From Sphingomonas palustris (lineage in GTDB: Bacteria; Pseudomonadota; Alphaproteobacteria; Sphingomonadales; Sphingomonadaceae), in contig JAMFSI010000184.1 of NCBI GenBank assembly GCA_026225215.1, forward strand, positions 1 through 44,238: a stretch of 44,238 nt of DNA. The letters run 5' to 3'. Positions within the stretch are counted from its first letter, which is position 1, and every line of letters starts with the position of its first letter. The notes beneath the pieces are model-generated. The model was not told where the DNA came from. It worked only from the letters and a program-made list of their open reading frames with translations, and made no database searches. The position numbers and the translations under genes are program-made. Shown one piece after another: positions 14,605 to 22,521 of the stretch.

Positions 14605-15576
14605 ATGGCGGGCGCTCATATCGATGACAGGCTGCGTGACCGGCTGGTGGTGCTGATCGGCGGGAGCGGATTTTTTGGCCGGCACCTCGCCCAGGAGTTG
14701 CTGAGGCATGGCGCCCGGCTGCGCATTGCCAGCCGCCATCCGGAGCACGCCTATTTCCTGAAGACCCTGGGTAATCTCGGCCAGGTTCAGTTCCTGCGCT
14801 GCGATGTTACGCGCACCGCCTCGTTGACGGGGGTGCTGGCGGGGGCCGATGCCGTGATCAATCTGGTTGGCGCCTTTTCCGGCGATCTCGACGCGGTGCA
14901 GGGTAAGGGTGCGGGCGTGATTGCCGCAGCCGCGCGCGCTGCCGGCGCGGGCGCTTTCGTTCATGTTTCGGCGATCGGGGCCGATGTCCAGTCGCCTGTC
15001 GCTTATGCCCGCAGCAAGGGTGAGGGCGAACTGGCCGTGCGCGCGGCTTTCCCGCAGGCGACGATCCTGCGCCCGTCGATCCTGTTCGGGCAGGACGATA
15101 CATTCGTGAATATGTTCGGGGGTTTGATCGCGGCTCTGCCCGTGCTGCCGGTGTTCGCGCCTTCGGCAAAGCTGCAGCCGTTGTTCGTCGATGACGCGGC
15201 GCAGGCCGTAGTGCAGGCGCTGGCCGATCCGGCGGCGCATGGCGGCAAATTATACGAGATCGCCGGACCCGAGCGGCTCACCATGCTCGAATTGAACGAG
15301 GCAATCGCCGCAGCCCAGAGTCGCAAGCGGCTATTCGTACCGTTGCCCGACCCGCTATCCGGCGCGATTGCCGCCTTCACGGGCTGGTTGCCAGGCGCGC
15401 CGCTGACGAAATCGAAGTGGCAACTCCTGCAGCCGGGCAATACTGCCTCCGGTAACTTCCCCGGTCTGAACGAGCTGGGCATCAGCCCGCGACCCTTGCG
15501 GCTGTTCCTCGACCGCTGGATGGTGCGCTACCGCCAGCATGGCCGTTTTGGTGCGGGTGCCAGCAGCGCGGCTTAA
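14605..15576 (+). CDS. NDUFA9-like NAD(P)-binding epimerase-fold protein
   Basis: A 323-residue extended SDR/NmrA-like protein. The N-terminal dinucleotide-binding motif is VVLIGGSGFFGRHLAQEL (about 14-31), followed by DVTR and an AVINLVGAF strand, and later the YARSK segment. The C-terminal half (LQPLFVDDAAQAVVQALADP) matches the complex I NDUFA9-type subfamily. In alphaproteobacteria these proteins are linked to respiratory complex I or lipid metabolism, but the substrate is unknown. An AAGGG ribosome site precedes the ATG. It is the first chromosomal gene outside the island and is followed by an A-type hairpin that may terminate it. Confidence 0.82.
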   Translation: MAGAHIDDRLRDRLVVLIGGSGFFGRHLAQELLRHGARLRIASRHPEHAYFLKTLGNLGQVQFLRCDVTRTASLTGVLAGADAVINLVGAFSGDLDAVQGKGAGVIAAAARAAGAGAFVHVSAIGADVQSPVAYARSKGEGELAVRAAFPQATILRPSILFGQDDTFVNMFGGLIAALPVLPVFAPSAKLQPLFVDDAAQAVVQALADPAAHGGKLYEIAGPERLTMLELNEAIAAAQSRKRLFVPLPDPLSGAIAAFTGWLPGAPLTKSKWQLLQPGNTASGNFPGLNELGISPRPLRLFLDRWMVRYRQHGRFGAGASSAA

Positions 15577-15603
15577 AAGGCGGCTTTTCTAAGAAGAGGA
15601 TAG

Positions 15604-15629
15604 TCCTGGGACTTTTGGCGCCAGACCCC
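15604..15629. repeat. Repeat A, copy 1 (degenerate)
   Basis: A hairpin-like CCTGGGAC...GCGCCAGACCCC segment, a degenerate member of the A family also seen at 18338-18369 and 27589-27618. It lies 28 bases after the NDUFA9-like gene. Repeat B copy 1 follows 105 bases later with no gene between them. Confidence 0.5.
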
Positions 15630-15734
15630 TGGTTCTGTCTGCCTTGCGTGTCGATCGTGCTTGCGCAGCGTCGCAGGCTTTATAGCCGCTTCGCGGCAAG
15701 GCGTGACGATGAGATGGTATGCAACAAAGCCAAT

Positions 15735-15769
15735 GACGGGGAGCGCGAGGGCGGTAGCCCTCGCACCTT
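15735..15769. repeat. Repeat B, copy 1
   Basis: A hairpin with 8-bp arms GCGAGGGC (15745-15752) and GCCCTCGC (15757-15764), preceded by GACGGGGAGC and followed by ACCTT. The same framed sequence recurs at 19589-19623 and, inverted, at 26054-26086. It lies just beyond the stop of the GST gene and may also terminate that transcript. Confidence 0.7.
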
Positions 15770-15775
15770 CTCTAC

Positions 15776-16447
15776 TTAAGCATTCACATCCGCATAATGG
15801 CTGGGCGGCTGGATCACTTCCATGCGTTCGGCGAGCAGCGGGCGAAAGCTGGGGCGGCTTTTGAATACCGAATACCAGCTGCGCGCCTGATCGTGGCCGC
15901 TCCAGTCCAGTCCGCCGAGATAGTCGGCCACCGATAGCTGCGCGGCGGCGGCGAGATCGGCGAGGCTCATCGTCGCACCGCCCAGCCAGGGGCGATGGTC
16001 GATGAGATAGTCGATGTAATAGAGGTGATCATGCGCGAGCCGCAGCGCGTCGCGTAGCGTGCGCGAATCGGGGGCTTGGCGCAGGATCAGGCGCTTTTTC
16101 ATGCGCTCGTTGAGCAGCGGCGCGGTCACGTCGTCGAAGAAATTCTCGTCGAACAGCGCGACCAGCCGCCGGATCTCCGCGCGACCGGCGGCGGTACCGT
16201 TGATCATCGGGTTTTTGTCGTGGGTTTCCTCGAGATATTCGCAGATCGCGCGGCTATCGCACAGGGTGATGCTGCGTTCCGGATTGTGCAGCACCGGCGT
16301 GCAGCCCGCTGCGTTCATGGCGAGAAATTCGTCGCGATGGTCCCACGGATTTTCGCGCCACAGCTCGTAAGCGATGCCCTTCTCGCTCATCAGCAGGCGC
16401 AGTTTGCGGCTAAACGGGCAGAGGGGGAATTGGTACAATTGCCACAT
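15776..16447 (-). CDS. Glutathione S-transferase family protein
   Basis: A 223-residue protein, if started at the ATG at 16447 (MWQLYQFPLCPFSRK); an ATG four codons upstream is equally possible. The N-terminal thioredoxin-like domain (1-80) has the FPLCPFSRK active-site segment, the cis-proline motif TPVL and the SRAICEYLEE glutathione-binding stretch. An all-helical C-terminal domain follows (LGGATMSLADLAAAAQLSVADYLG). It probably conjugates or reduces an electrophile in the cytosol; the substrate is unknown. Stand-alone gene, ending next to repeat B copy 1. Confidence 0.85.
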   Translation of the reverse strand: MWQLYQFPLCPFSRKLRLLMSEKGIAYELWRENPWDHRDEFLAMNAAGCTPVLHNPERSITLCDSRAICEYLEETHDKNPMINGTAAGRAEIRRLVALFDENFFDDVTAPLLNERMKKRLILRQAPDSRTLRDALRLAHDHLYYIDYLIDHRPWLGGATMSLADLAAAAQLSVADYLGGLDWSGHDQARSWYSVFKSRPSFRPLLAERMEVIQPPSHYADVNA

Positions 16448-16590
16448 GGCCCATCCCATGCATCATGCCGGGGTGCAACGTCCACCCGCGATGCGCATGT
16501 CGCCTGGTTGAATCAGGTGGAAAACCAGTTCTGGCGCGGTGCCGGGCCCGACCTCCGGCTCGGCGCGGCACGCATATCCAGATCGCAACC

Positions 16591-16974
16591 TTATTTCGGT
16601 ATGGAATAAAGCCCGCAGAGCTTGTTGCCGTCGGGATCGCGCAAATAAGCCAGATAGAGATCGCCGTGATCGTTCTCGCGCACTCCCGGTGGGTCTTCGC
16701 AGGTGCTGCCCCCGGCGCTGAGCCCGGCAGCGTGCCAGGCATCGATTTGTTCCGGGCCGGACAAGCCGAAACCGATGGTGCCGCCGTTGGCCGGGGTAGC
16801 CGGCTCGCCGTTGATCGGCTTTGTCACCATGAACATGGCCCCATTATGCATGTAGATCAGCCGGCCCTTGGCATCCAGAAAGCCCGGCTTACCGTCCAGG
16901 GCCGCGAACACGGCATCGTAAAAATTCTTGGATCTATCCAGATCGTTGCTGCCCACAAAGATGTGACTATACAT
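16591..16974 (-). CDS. VOC-family (glyoxalase/bleomycin-resistance fold) protein
   Basis: A 127-residue two-module VOC protein. It starts MYSHIFVGSNDLDRSKNFYDAVF, ends with the DPDGNKLCGLYS motif, and has the expected metal-ligand candidates H4 in the first strand and an E/D near the end. The ATG at 16974 follows a GGGAGA ribosome site; the frame upstream is unmatched. VOC proteins bind metal and act on small molecules as lyases, dioxygenases or binding proteins; the substrate is unknown. Divergent from the NTF2-like gene at 17117. Confidence 0.85.
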   Translation of the reverse strand: MYSHIFVGSNDLDRSKNFYDAVFAALDGKPGFLDAKGRLIYMHNGAMFMVTKPINGEPATPANGGTIGFGLSGPEQIDAWHAAGLSAGGSTCEDPPGVRENDHGDLYLAYLRDPDGNKLCGLYSIPK

Positions 16975-17116
16975 GGCCTGATCTCCCTCGCTGCCTGGGC
17001 CGCTGTTTACCGGCATGGCGAGACCGGTCAATCGGTGAGGCGATCAGTCGGGCTGGCGCTGAGTTGCTGCACGAAATTGGTTCTCCTTCGCGGGGATGAT
17101 GTGACAGGCTGCGGCT

Positions 17117-17563
17117 ATGAACAATGACTTATCCGATTCCGCCGCACATCGTGCCATTGCCGATCTCGTCCATGGCTATGCCCTGGCGATCCGTCGCGGC
17201 GAGGCGATACGATGCCCCGCCATGTTCACTCAGGACGGCAGCTTCGAGGTGCGCCAAGCCGATCCGCGCGATTCCGCCAGCGTGCAGCGGCTGTCGCTGG
17301 CCGAGGGGCGCGATGCGGTGGGCCGGCATCTCGCCGCTTCGACGTCGCAAGTGCGGATGCTGCCGATGATTCATAATCTGATCGTGGATATCGATGGCGA
17401 TCGCGCGACGGCGTCGAGCCTGATGGCCGGGCAGAGCATCCCCCCGGGGTATGAAGTGATCGGCGAATATGCCGATTCCTTTCGTCTGGAGGAGGGGCAG
17501 TGGCTGTTTTCATCACGGATTTACACGATGTATCGCGTGGCGCCGGCTGACGCGGCCCAGTAA
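17117..17563 (+). CDS. SnoaL/NTF2-like protein
   Basis: A 148-residue protein of the SnoaL-like alpha+beta barrel fold: an N-terminal helix IADLVHGYALAIRRGE, then MFTQDGSFEV, a GRDAVGRHL segment, and strands IHNLIVDIDGDRATASS and WLFSSRIYTM. Members act as small isomerases, dehydratases or stress proteins; none of the classic catalytic sets is clear. It precedes the dienelactone hydrolase gene by 26 bases and is probably co-transcribed with it. Confidence 0.75.
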   Translation: MNNDLSDSAAHRAIADLVHGYALAIRRGEAIRCPAMFTQDGSFEVRQADPRDSASVQRLSLAEGRDAVGRHLAASTSQVRMLPMIHNLIVDIDGDRATASSLMAGQSIPPGYEVIGEYADSFRLEEGQWLFSSRIYTMYRVAPADAAQ

Positions 17564-17589
17564 AATATAACATACAGGGGGATACCGAC

Positions 17590-18309
17590 ATGGCCGACTT
17601 GCCGAAGCTGACTTTCGAACACGCCGGTAAACGCCTCGCTGGCGAAGTGGCGCGGCCTGCCGGCGACGGTCCTTTCCCCGCGGTGCTGGTGATGGCCAGC
17701 GCGCTCGGCCTCGGGCCGCATTCGCGCGGGGCTGCGATCCTGCTGGCGGAGCAGGGCTATCTTGCCGTGGCCACGGACATGTTCGGCGCGGGAGCCTATT
17801 TCGAAGACCCGATGACGGCGGGCGAGGACTACAGCCTATTGATGACCTCGCCGGAATTGCTGCGGGCGCGGGTGGTGGCATGGTTCGAAACGGTCGCGGC
17901 GCACCCCGATGTCGATGCCGACCGCATCGCCGCCATCGGCTATTGTTTCGGCGGCTGCTGCGTGCTCGAACTCGCCCGCAGCGGCGTCGATGTAAAGGCG
18001 GTGGTGAGTTATCACGGCATCCTCACCTCCGAAAATCCTGCGGCGCCCGGCGTGATCAAGGGCGAGGTTGCAGCCTATTGCGGCGGCCAGGACCCCTACG
18101 CGCCCGAGGACACGATCGAAGGGCTGCATCGCGAACTGACGGCTGCTGGCGCCAGCCACCATATCACCACCTTCGCGCAAGCCAAGCACAGCTTCACCGA
18201 CATCGAGGCCAGCAAGCATGACCATCCTGGCATTGCCTATGATGCGATCGCGCATCGCGTGTCCTGGGCAGGGACGCTGGGGCTGCTGGAGACGGTTTTC
18301 GGGCGTTAG
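17590..18309 (+). CDS. Dienelactone hydrolase family protein
   Basis: A 239-residue alpha/beta-hydrolase. The nucleophile is C119 in GYCFGGCC, with D168 (GGQDPY) and H200 (AKHSF) completing the Cys-Asp-His triad of the dienelactone hydrolase family. It would hydrolyse a lactone or ester in the cytosol, possibly in degradation of aromatic compounds, though no ring-cleavage genes adjoin it. An AGGGGG ribosome site precedes the ATG. Repeat A copy 2 follows 28 bases after the stop and could act as terminator. Confidence 0.88.
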   Translation: MADLPKLTFEHAGKRLAGEVARPAGDGPFPAVLVMASALGLGPHSRGAAILLAEQGYLAVATDMFGAGAYFEDPMTAGEDYSLLMTSPELLRARVVAWFETVAAHPDVDADRIAAIGYCFGGCCVLELARSGVDVKAVVSYHGILTSENPAAPGVIKGEVAAYCGGQDPYAPEDTIEGLHRELTAAGASHHITTFAQAKHSFTDIEASKHDHPGIAYDAIAHRVSWAGTLGLLETVFGR

Positions 18310-18337
18310 GTTAAGTATTCGGGCTTTAGATTAAGTG

Positions 18338-18369
18338 AAGGTTTCCTGGGGCTTGTGGCCCCAGACCCC
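18338..18369. repeat. Repeat A, copy 2
   Basis: A hairpin with arms CTGGGGC (18346-18352) and GCCCCAG (18358-18364), preceded by AAGGTTTC and followed by ACCCC. It matches the inverted copy at 27589-27618 closely. Further similarity to copy 1 continues through GCGTCGCAGGCTT (about 18417-18430) and then stops. Confidence 0.65.
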
Positions 18370-18431
18370 ATGAATTGTCAGCGCTGCGTAATGTTCAGGC
18401 GTTGCGCGAATTGCCGCGTCGCAGGCTTCAA

Positions 18432-18696
18432 GTGGCGATTATGATGCTGGTAAATGCGCGATTAGAATGTCCAACATGGGGGGAAGACCGGAAAGGCTCG
18501 TATCGAAGGCGGACTGGGATTAGCTGCTTAAAACTGACACACCACGTCAGCCGGCAAATTAGTTCCGGTGCGCCTGATTTTCGATCGGAGCGTATGATAA
18601 AGGAGATTATCATATGTAGGAGGGGAGGGGAATCCGATTGGGGGAAGGCCGGCTTGCGACGCCAATCGCAGACGTTTTTAAGCTGAAATAATGATC
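18432..18696. other. A+T-richer stretch without a recognised gene
   Basis: About 265 bases after the conserved part of repeat A copy 2. The composition shifts towards A+T, and AAAGGAGATTATCATATG (18599-18616) resembles a ribosome site before an ATG, but that frame meets a stop codon at once. No gene is supported. Confidence 0.35.
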
Positions 18697-19206
18697 TCAA
18701 AAGTCGCTGCTCAACGTGAATTTGCGAGCAGCGGTCTGAACCATTCTTTTTGCACGAAGCAGATTCAGTCCAATCATTACACACAACAAGCCAAAGCCTA
18801 GAAGCATGATGCTTATCATAATTCCATTAAATTTCTTGGGGGAATGTTGAGGAAGTGAAAATGCGGATATTGCAAACCAGGCACCAAATGCAATTGGTAT
18901 CAGTGCAATAATTATTGGAATAATCCAACTTAAACGAACTAAGGTGCGATCATATTCAGGCAGATATGCCACTTCGATCATAAATTTCTTACTAAATGCA
19001 TCGACCGTGCCCGATGCTATCAATTCATCGTTTTCCTTGAAGGGAAGAGATACCGGATTTTTTGGCTTTGATGTCGACGAGTCTACAATAAATTCAGCTG
19101 GCTTACCCGCTAAGCCAAAATATGCACGCGTGACAAACACTTTACCGCTGAAGCTAGTACTCGCCGTCAGCTCATTAACTCTACCGGATCGAAGCTCAAA
19201 ACTCAT
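18697..19206 (-). CDS. Two-helix membrane protein of unknown function
   Basis: A 169-residue protein. The N-terminal 90 residues form a soluble, strand-rich segment (GKVFVTRAYFGLAGKPAEFIV, LIASGTVDAFSKKFMIEVAYL). Two transmembrane helices follow, at about 92-115 (SWIIPIIIALIPIAFGAWFAI) and 128-148 (IMISIMLLGFGLLCVMIGLNL), then a short basic tail. Codon use is strikingly A+T-rich compared with all neighbours, which points to recent acquisition. It sits between repeats A and B with no partner gene. The function is unknown; the layout resembles small membrane proteins whose soluble domain modulates an ion or solute response. Confidence 0.6.
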   Translation of the reverse strand: MSFELRSGRVNELTASTSFSGKVFVTRAYFGLAGKPAEFIVDSSTSKPKNPVSLPFKENDELIASGTVDAFSKKFMIEVAYLPEYDRTLVRLSWIIPIIIALIPIAFGAWFAISAFSLPQHSPKKFNGIMISIMLLGFGLLCVMIGLNLLRAKRMVQTAARKFTLSSDF

Positions 19207-19588
19207 AACTATTCCGACTTGGTTTAGAAAATGACATCTATCGATAACGTACTAGCGCTTTCATAAATAATGCTTGAAAGTTTCCGTCAGATAGCACCCC
19301 GTTCAGCAAACTTGCTTACGCGAAACGGCATCTATCACAATACTCTTGTTAAAAGGTGACTTTCCGGATTCCGGTCGTCCCGCTCTTGCCGCGCTGCCCG
19401 TGCTCATTTTTCATAATGGCGCATTATCATCCCGAATAACCGGGGTGTCGATTCGTAAGACCGCTTTCGAGTTCACCGTCCGGCGCCTTGGATTGCAAGA
19501 ATGTGGTGGGGAGCTGAAATTCGCGGTGCTGAGTTTGAAGCGCCACAGCCGCCTTCCAAGTAGCGAGATGGCGTGCCACGAAGCCGAT
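19207..19588. other. Intergenic stretch, A+T-rich then mixed composition
   Basis: About 380 bases upstream of the two-helix protein gene. The first 140 bases are A+T-rich and probably hold its promoter on the minus strand. The remainder becomes GC-rich towards repeat B copy 2. No convincing gene or RNA was found. Confidence 0.35.
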
Positions 19589-19623
19589 GACGGGGAGCGC
19601 GAGGGGGTTACCCCTCGCACCTT
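19589..19623. repeat. Repeat B, copy 2
   Basis: The framed hairpin GACGGGGAGCGCGAGGGG...CCCCTCGCACCTT, nearly identical to copy 1. Similarity with copy 1 extends about 25 bases to the left (GAGATGG...GCCGATGAC). It lies 18 bases beyond the LLM oxidoreductase stop. Confidence 0.7.
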
Positions 19624-19641
19624 ACCCTCAGCCTTCGCCCC

Positions 19642-20553
19642 TTACGTATCCAACTTGGCGATCACCTCCACGCCGATGCGCTCCGCATCATCGCACCATT
19701 CGGCGCGGGTACGGCCCTTGGCGCTGATCGCGCTGATGGTGATTCCCATCTCCTTGAAGGTGGCGGCGCGATCGAGGATTTCCTGCGTGGACAGCTCTTC
19801 ACCCGGTGTGTTCAACCCGCCGAGCACCACTTCGGGCAGATCGGTGCGACCCACCTGTGCGGCGTATTCGTGCATATAGTCGATCGCGAGTTTCAGGTCT
19901 TCCGGCCCGGCCAGCGGTAGAGTGCGGGTGGTGGTGGTATTGACGGTGCCGGTGAAGAACGGGTTCCAGCCGTCGCAGAGATCGACCACGCGGCGGATCG
20001 CGCGCTTGGCATTGCCGCCGCAATAGATCGGCACGCGCTTTTGCACCGGGCCGGGCTGAATGCGGTTGCCATAGGCGATGTAGCCGTCGCCTTCGAAGGT
20101 GAATTCCTCGCCGGTCAGGGAAATGCGCAGCGCCCGGATATATTCGTCCATCAGCTCGTTGCGCTTGTCGAAATCGACACCCATCGCGCGATATTCGCCC
20201 TTGAGATAGCCGGCGCCGACGCTCAGCGTCACGCGGCCGTTCGAAAACAGATCGAGCGTGGCGATGTCGCGCGCGACGCCGAAGGGATTGCGATAAGGCA
20301 GCACCAGAATCCCGGTCTGCAGGCGCAGCTTGGTGGTGCAGGCCGCCAGCAACGACAGCATGACGAACGGCCCTTGGGCATAATGGCCCCCGGTATCCAG
20401 CCAGCGCCCGGTCGGGCAAGGATGATCGGTCACCAGCCCGGAATAAAACCCGGCGCGTTCGACTGCGGCGCCCACTTCGCGCACGGCGTCCATCGTCGTA
20501 AATTCGCCCGGCGGGTCGATCAGGTCGAAGGGCAAGGGAATGTTGATCTTCAT
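19642..20553 (-). CDS. LLM-class (luciferase-like) flavin oxidoreductase
   Basis: A 303-residue TIM-barrel protein of the luciferase-like monooxygenase superfamily, probably the TIGR03619 F420-dependent group. Typical features are the N-terminal MKINIPLPFD strand, LRLQTGILVLPYRNPFGVARDIATLD, SNGRVTLSVGAGYLKGEYRAMGVDF and the VPIYCGGN strand. The cofactor could be F420 or FMN and cannot be settled by eye. A GAGGAAAC ribosome site precedes the ATG. Stand-alone gene; the substrate is unknown. Confidence 0.82.
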   Translation of the reverse strand: MKINIPLPFDLIDPPGEFTTMDAVREVGAAVERAGFYSGLVTDHPCPTGRWLDTGGHYAQGPFVMLSLLAACTTKLRLQTGILVLPYRNPFGVARDIATLDLFSNGRVTLSVGAGYLKGEYRAMGVDFDKRNELMDEYIRALRISLTGEEFTFEGDGYIAYGNRIQPGPVQKRVPIYCGGNAKRAIRRVVDLCDGWNPFFTGTVNTTTTRTLPLAGPEDLKLAIDYMHEYAAQVGRTDLPEVVLGGLNTPGEELSTQEILDRAATFKEMGITISAISAKGRTRAEWCDDAERIGVEVIAKLDT

Positions 20554-20668
20554 GGTCGTTTCCTCGGTCGGGTCCGCACGGGCCGTTTACACTGCCTTGA
20601 TGCGAAATCCGATGCATGGGTCAAGCAGCCCAGCTGCGTGATCGCCCCACCGATGGCCCCATGACGCT

Positions 20669-21372
20669 TTAATCGTAGTCCTCATCGACCGAGCCGACGC
20701 CGTTGATCCGCGAGGTCAGCTCGGCCGGTTTGCGGTGCAGCGAGACGTTGCCGACGCCCAGTACCGACGCATCCACCTTGCCGCTGGCGTTCAGATCGAT
20801 ATTGCCGACGCCCGAGGCGGTGACCGTGGCGTCGGTGGCGTCCAGCTTGGCGAGGTCGGCATTGCCGACGCCGGAGACGGTTACCGCGACATTGCGCACC
20901 TTGCCGCTGGCCTCGACATCTCCGGCCCCGCTGAGATCGAGATGGAGGTCGTCCTGGGCGAGGTTGACCAGCGTGACATCGCCGGCGCCGCTGAAGGTGA
21001 GTGGCGGCAGGCGCGGGGCAACGATCTCGACAGTGAGCGTAGCATGGGGTCCCCAATGCGAGGTGTCACCCAGCGACAGACGGCCATTTTCCCATCGCAC
21101 GGCAGACACCAGCCCGGCTGGGCCGCTGATCGTCATCCCGGCATGGTCGCCGCGCGCGAAATGGAGATCGACTGCGGCGTCCACGGTCAGCGGCGTGGCG
21201 CTGTCGAAGGGGAGGGTGCGCGTGGACGTTGGACATCATCGCCGATGAAATGCCAGCCGCCGTGGTGGGCGGCGGCCAGCAAGGCGTTGCCACCGGTTAC
21301 CCAGGCGGCGCTGAGCAGCAGGATCGCGAGCAGCAGGCCGCTGGCGGCGACGACGAGCAGTTTCTTGGTCAT
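20669..21372 (-). pseudogene. GIN-domain (DUF2807) exported adhesin-like protein, interrupted by a frameshift
   Basis: The first frame (from ATG 21372) encodes a signal peptide or membrane anchor (KKLLVVAASGLLLAILLLSAAWVTGG) and then HFIGDDVQ before running to a TGA at 21187-21189. The GIN domain continues in the next frame, with LPFDSATPLTVDAAVDLHFARGD and then the repetitive SGAGDVTL, SGAGDVEASG, SGVGNADL, SGVGNIDLN, LGVGNVSL parallel beta-helix rungs to 20669. The join lies near 21220-21230 and needs a 1-base deletion or 2-base insertion to explain it. It is the third gene of a PadR-DUF1700-GIN operon. It may be a real inactivation or a sequence error. Confidence 0.7.
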
Positions 21373-21397
21373 CGGATTTCTCCTTGAGCGATGGAGA

Positions 21398-21961
21398 TCA
21401 GGAGGCGGAAATGGCAGGCTTGATCACCTGATAATGCAGGCGCCCGAACCAGATCAGCGCATTGACCAGCAGGGTGGTGACGATGGTGAGCAAGGCGCTG
21501 CCGGCGATCGCTGCGGCCATCAGACCGAGCCCGCCGAACACCGCTGTCAGGATGCCGCCGGGAAATCCGCTGAACGGCCCGGCGATCGACACGGCGCCGC
21601 CCGCGACAAACACGCCGATAAGCGCGACATAAAGACCGAAGATCACCCCGATCATCGGCAGCAGCACCGGGGCCAGCACCAGAATGTCGAGCGCGCCGAG
21701 CCCCAGCACGCCGATTACCGCGGTCAAAGCCGAGGAGGGGGTGCGGCCTTCCTGCCAGCGGCGCACCCCGGCCTCCAGCTTGAGTTCGCGCGCGATCCGC
21801 GACGGGTCGCCCAGTGCGGTCGCCACTTCGGCATCGCTGCGCCCTTCGTCATGGGCGGCATCGAAATGGGCGCTGTAGTCCGACAGGATGTCGTCGATCG
21901 CTGCCGGCGTCATGCCGGAAAGGCCGTGGCGCAGCCTTTTCAGAAATTCCTCACACGTCAT
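21398..21961 (-). CDS. DUF1700 (HAAS-type) membrane protein
   Basis: A 187-residue protein. The N-terminal helical domain (1-65) has the CEEFLKRLRHGLSGM...ILSDYSAHFDAAHDEGRSDAEVATALGDPSRIAREL pattern of DUF1700/HAAS proteins. Four hydrophobic segments follow between about 78 and 180. The ATG at 21961 overlaps the end of the PadR gene by 11 bases, so the two are coupled. HAAS proteins are characteristically encoded with PadR regulators and GIN-domain proteins and are thought to take part in membrane or envelope stress responses. The operon context fits; the direct function is unknown. Confidence 0.85.
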   Translation of the reverse strand: MTCEEFLKRLRHGLSGMTPAAIDDILSDYSAHFDAAHDEGRSDAEVATALGDPSRIARELKLEAGVRRWQEGRTPSSALTAVIGVLGLGALDILVLAPVLLPMIGVIFGLYVALIGVFVAGGAVSIAGPFSGFPGGILTAVFGGLGLMAAAIAGSALLTIVTTLLVNALIWFGRLHYQVIKPAISAS

Positions 21962-22316
21962 GATGATCCTCCGCTGCTGCCGCACTTGCCATTTCGACCC
22001 CGCCAATCAGCTCCTCGACGGATTTGGTAAAGCTGCGCCATTCGGCGAGTTGCTGCACCAGCGCGGTGCGCCCGGCATCGGTGAGCCGGTAATATTTGCG
22101 GGGCGGCCCGGAAGGCGATTCCTCGAGATACGTCGCGACCAGTCCATCGCTCTGCATCCGGCGCATGAGCGGGTAGATCGTCCCTTCGCCCATATCCACG
22201 GCCTGCGAGAGTTTGCTGGCGATTTCGTAAGCGTAGCCGTTCCTCTGGGACAGCAGCGCCAGGACGCAAAAGCCCAGCACTCCCTTCTTTAATTGAACCT
22301 CGATGGCTTCCGGCAC
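21951..22316 (-). CDS. PadR-family transcriptional regulator
   Basis: A 121-residue winged-helix repressor of the short PadR type: KKGVLGFCVLALLSQRNGYAYEIASKLSQ, then GEGTIYPLMRRMQSDGLVATYLEESPSGPPRKYYRLTDAGR, and a C-terminal dimerisation helix. It is the first gene of the PadR-DUF1700-GIN operon and probably represses it. A palindrome 30 bases upstream is a likely operator. The inducer is unknown. Confidence 0.9.
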   Translation of the reverse strand: MPEAIEVQLKKGVLGFCVLALLSQRNGYAYEIASKLSQAVDMGEGTIYPLMRRMQSDGLVATYLEESPSGPPRKYYRLTDAGRTALVQQLAEWRSFTKSVEELIGGVEMASAAAAEDHHDV

Positions 22317-22345
22317 GAATCATCTCCTGCTTCGATTGAGGTAAA

Positions 22346-22357
22346 TATCACTTGATA
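22346..22357. promoter_or_regulatory. Putative PadR operator
   Basis: TATCA-CT-TGATA, a perfect 5-bp inverted repeat with a 2-bp centre, located 30 bases upstream of the PadR start in the divergent gap with the phosphotransferase gene. The position and the A+T-rich symmetry suit PadR autoregulation. Confidence 0.45.
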
Positions 22358-22521
22358 CCATGCAGTGCAAGGTAGCTTGCGATAATTTATACCGTGTCAC
22401 GCAAGATAGTGAGTGTTGCGGGATATGCCAGGCAGCGGCATTGTCGATCGTGGGCGGTTCTGACACATTGTGCCTAAGCCGTTGCCGGTGGGGCAAGGCG
22501 ACAGGGAAGAGGTTTGCCGCC

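Noticed and set aside
22360..22521. N-terminal extension of the phosphotransferase to the ATG at 22360
   Set aside because: These codons cross the divergent promoter, are cysteine-rich and unlike the family; GTG 22522 has a ribosome site.
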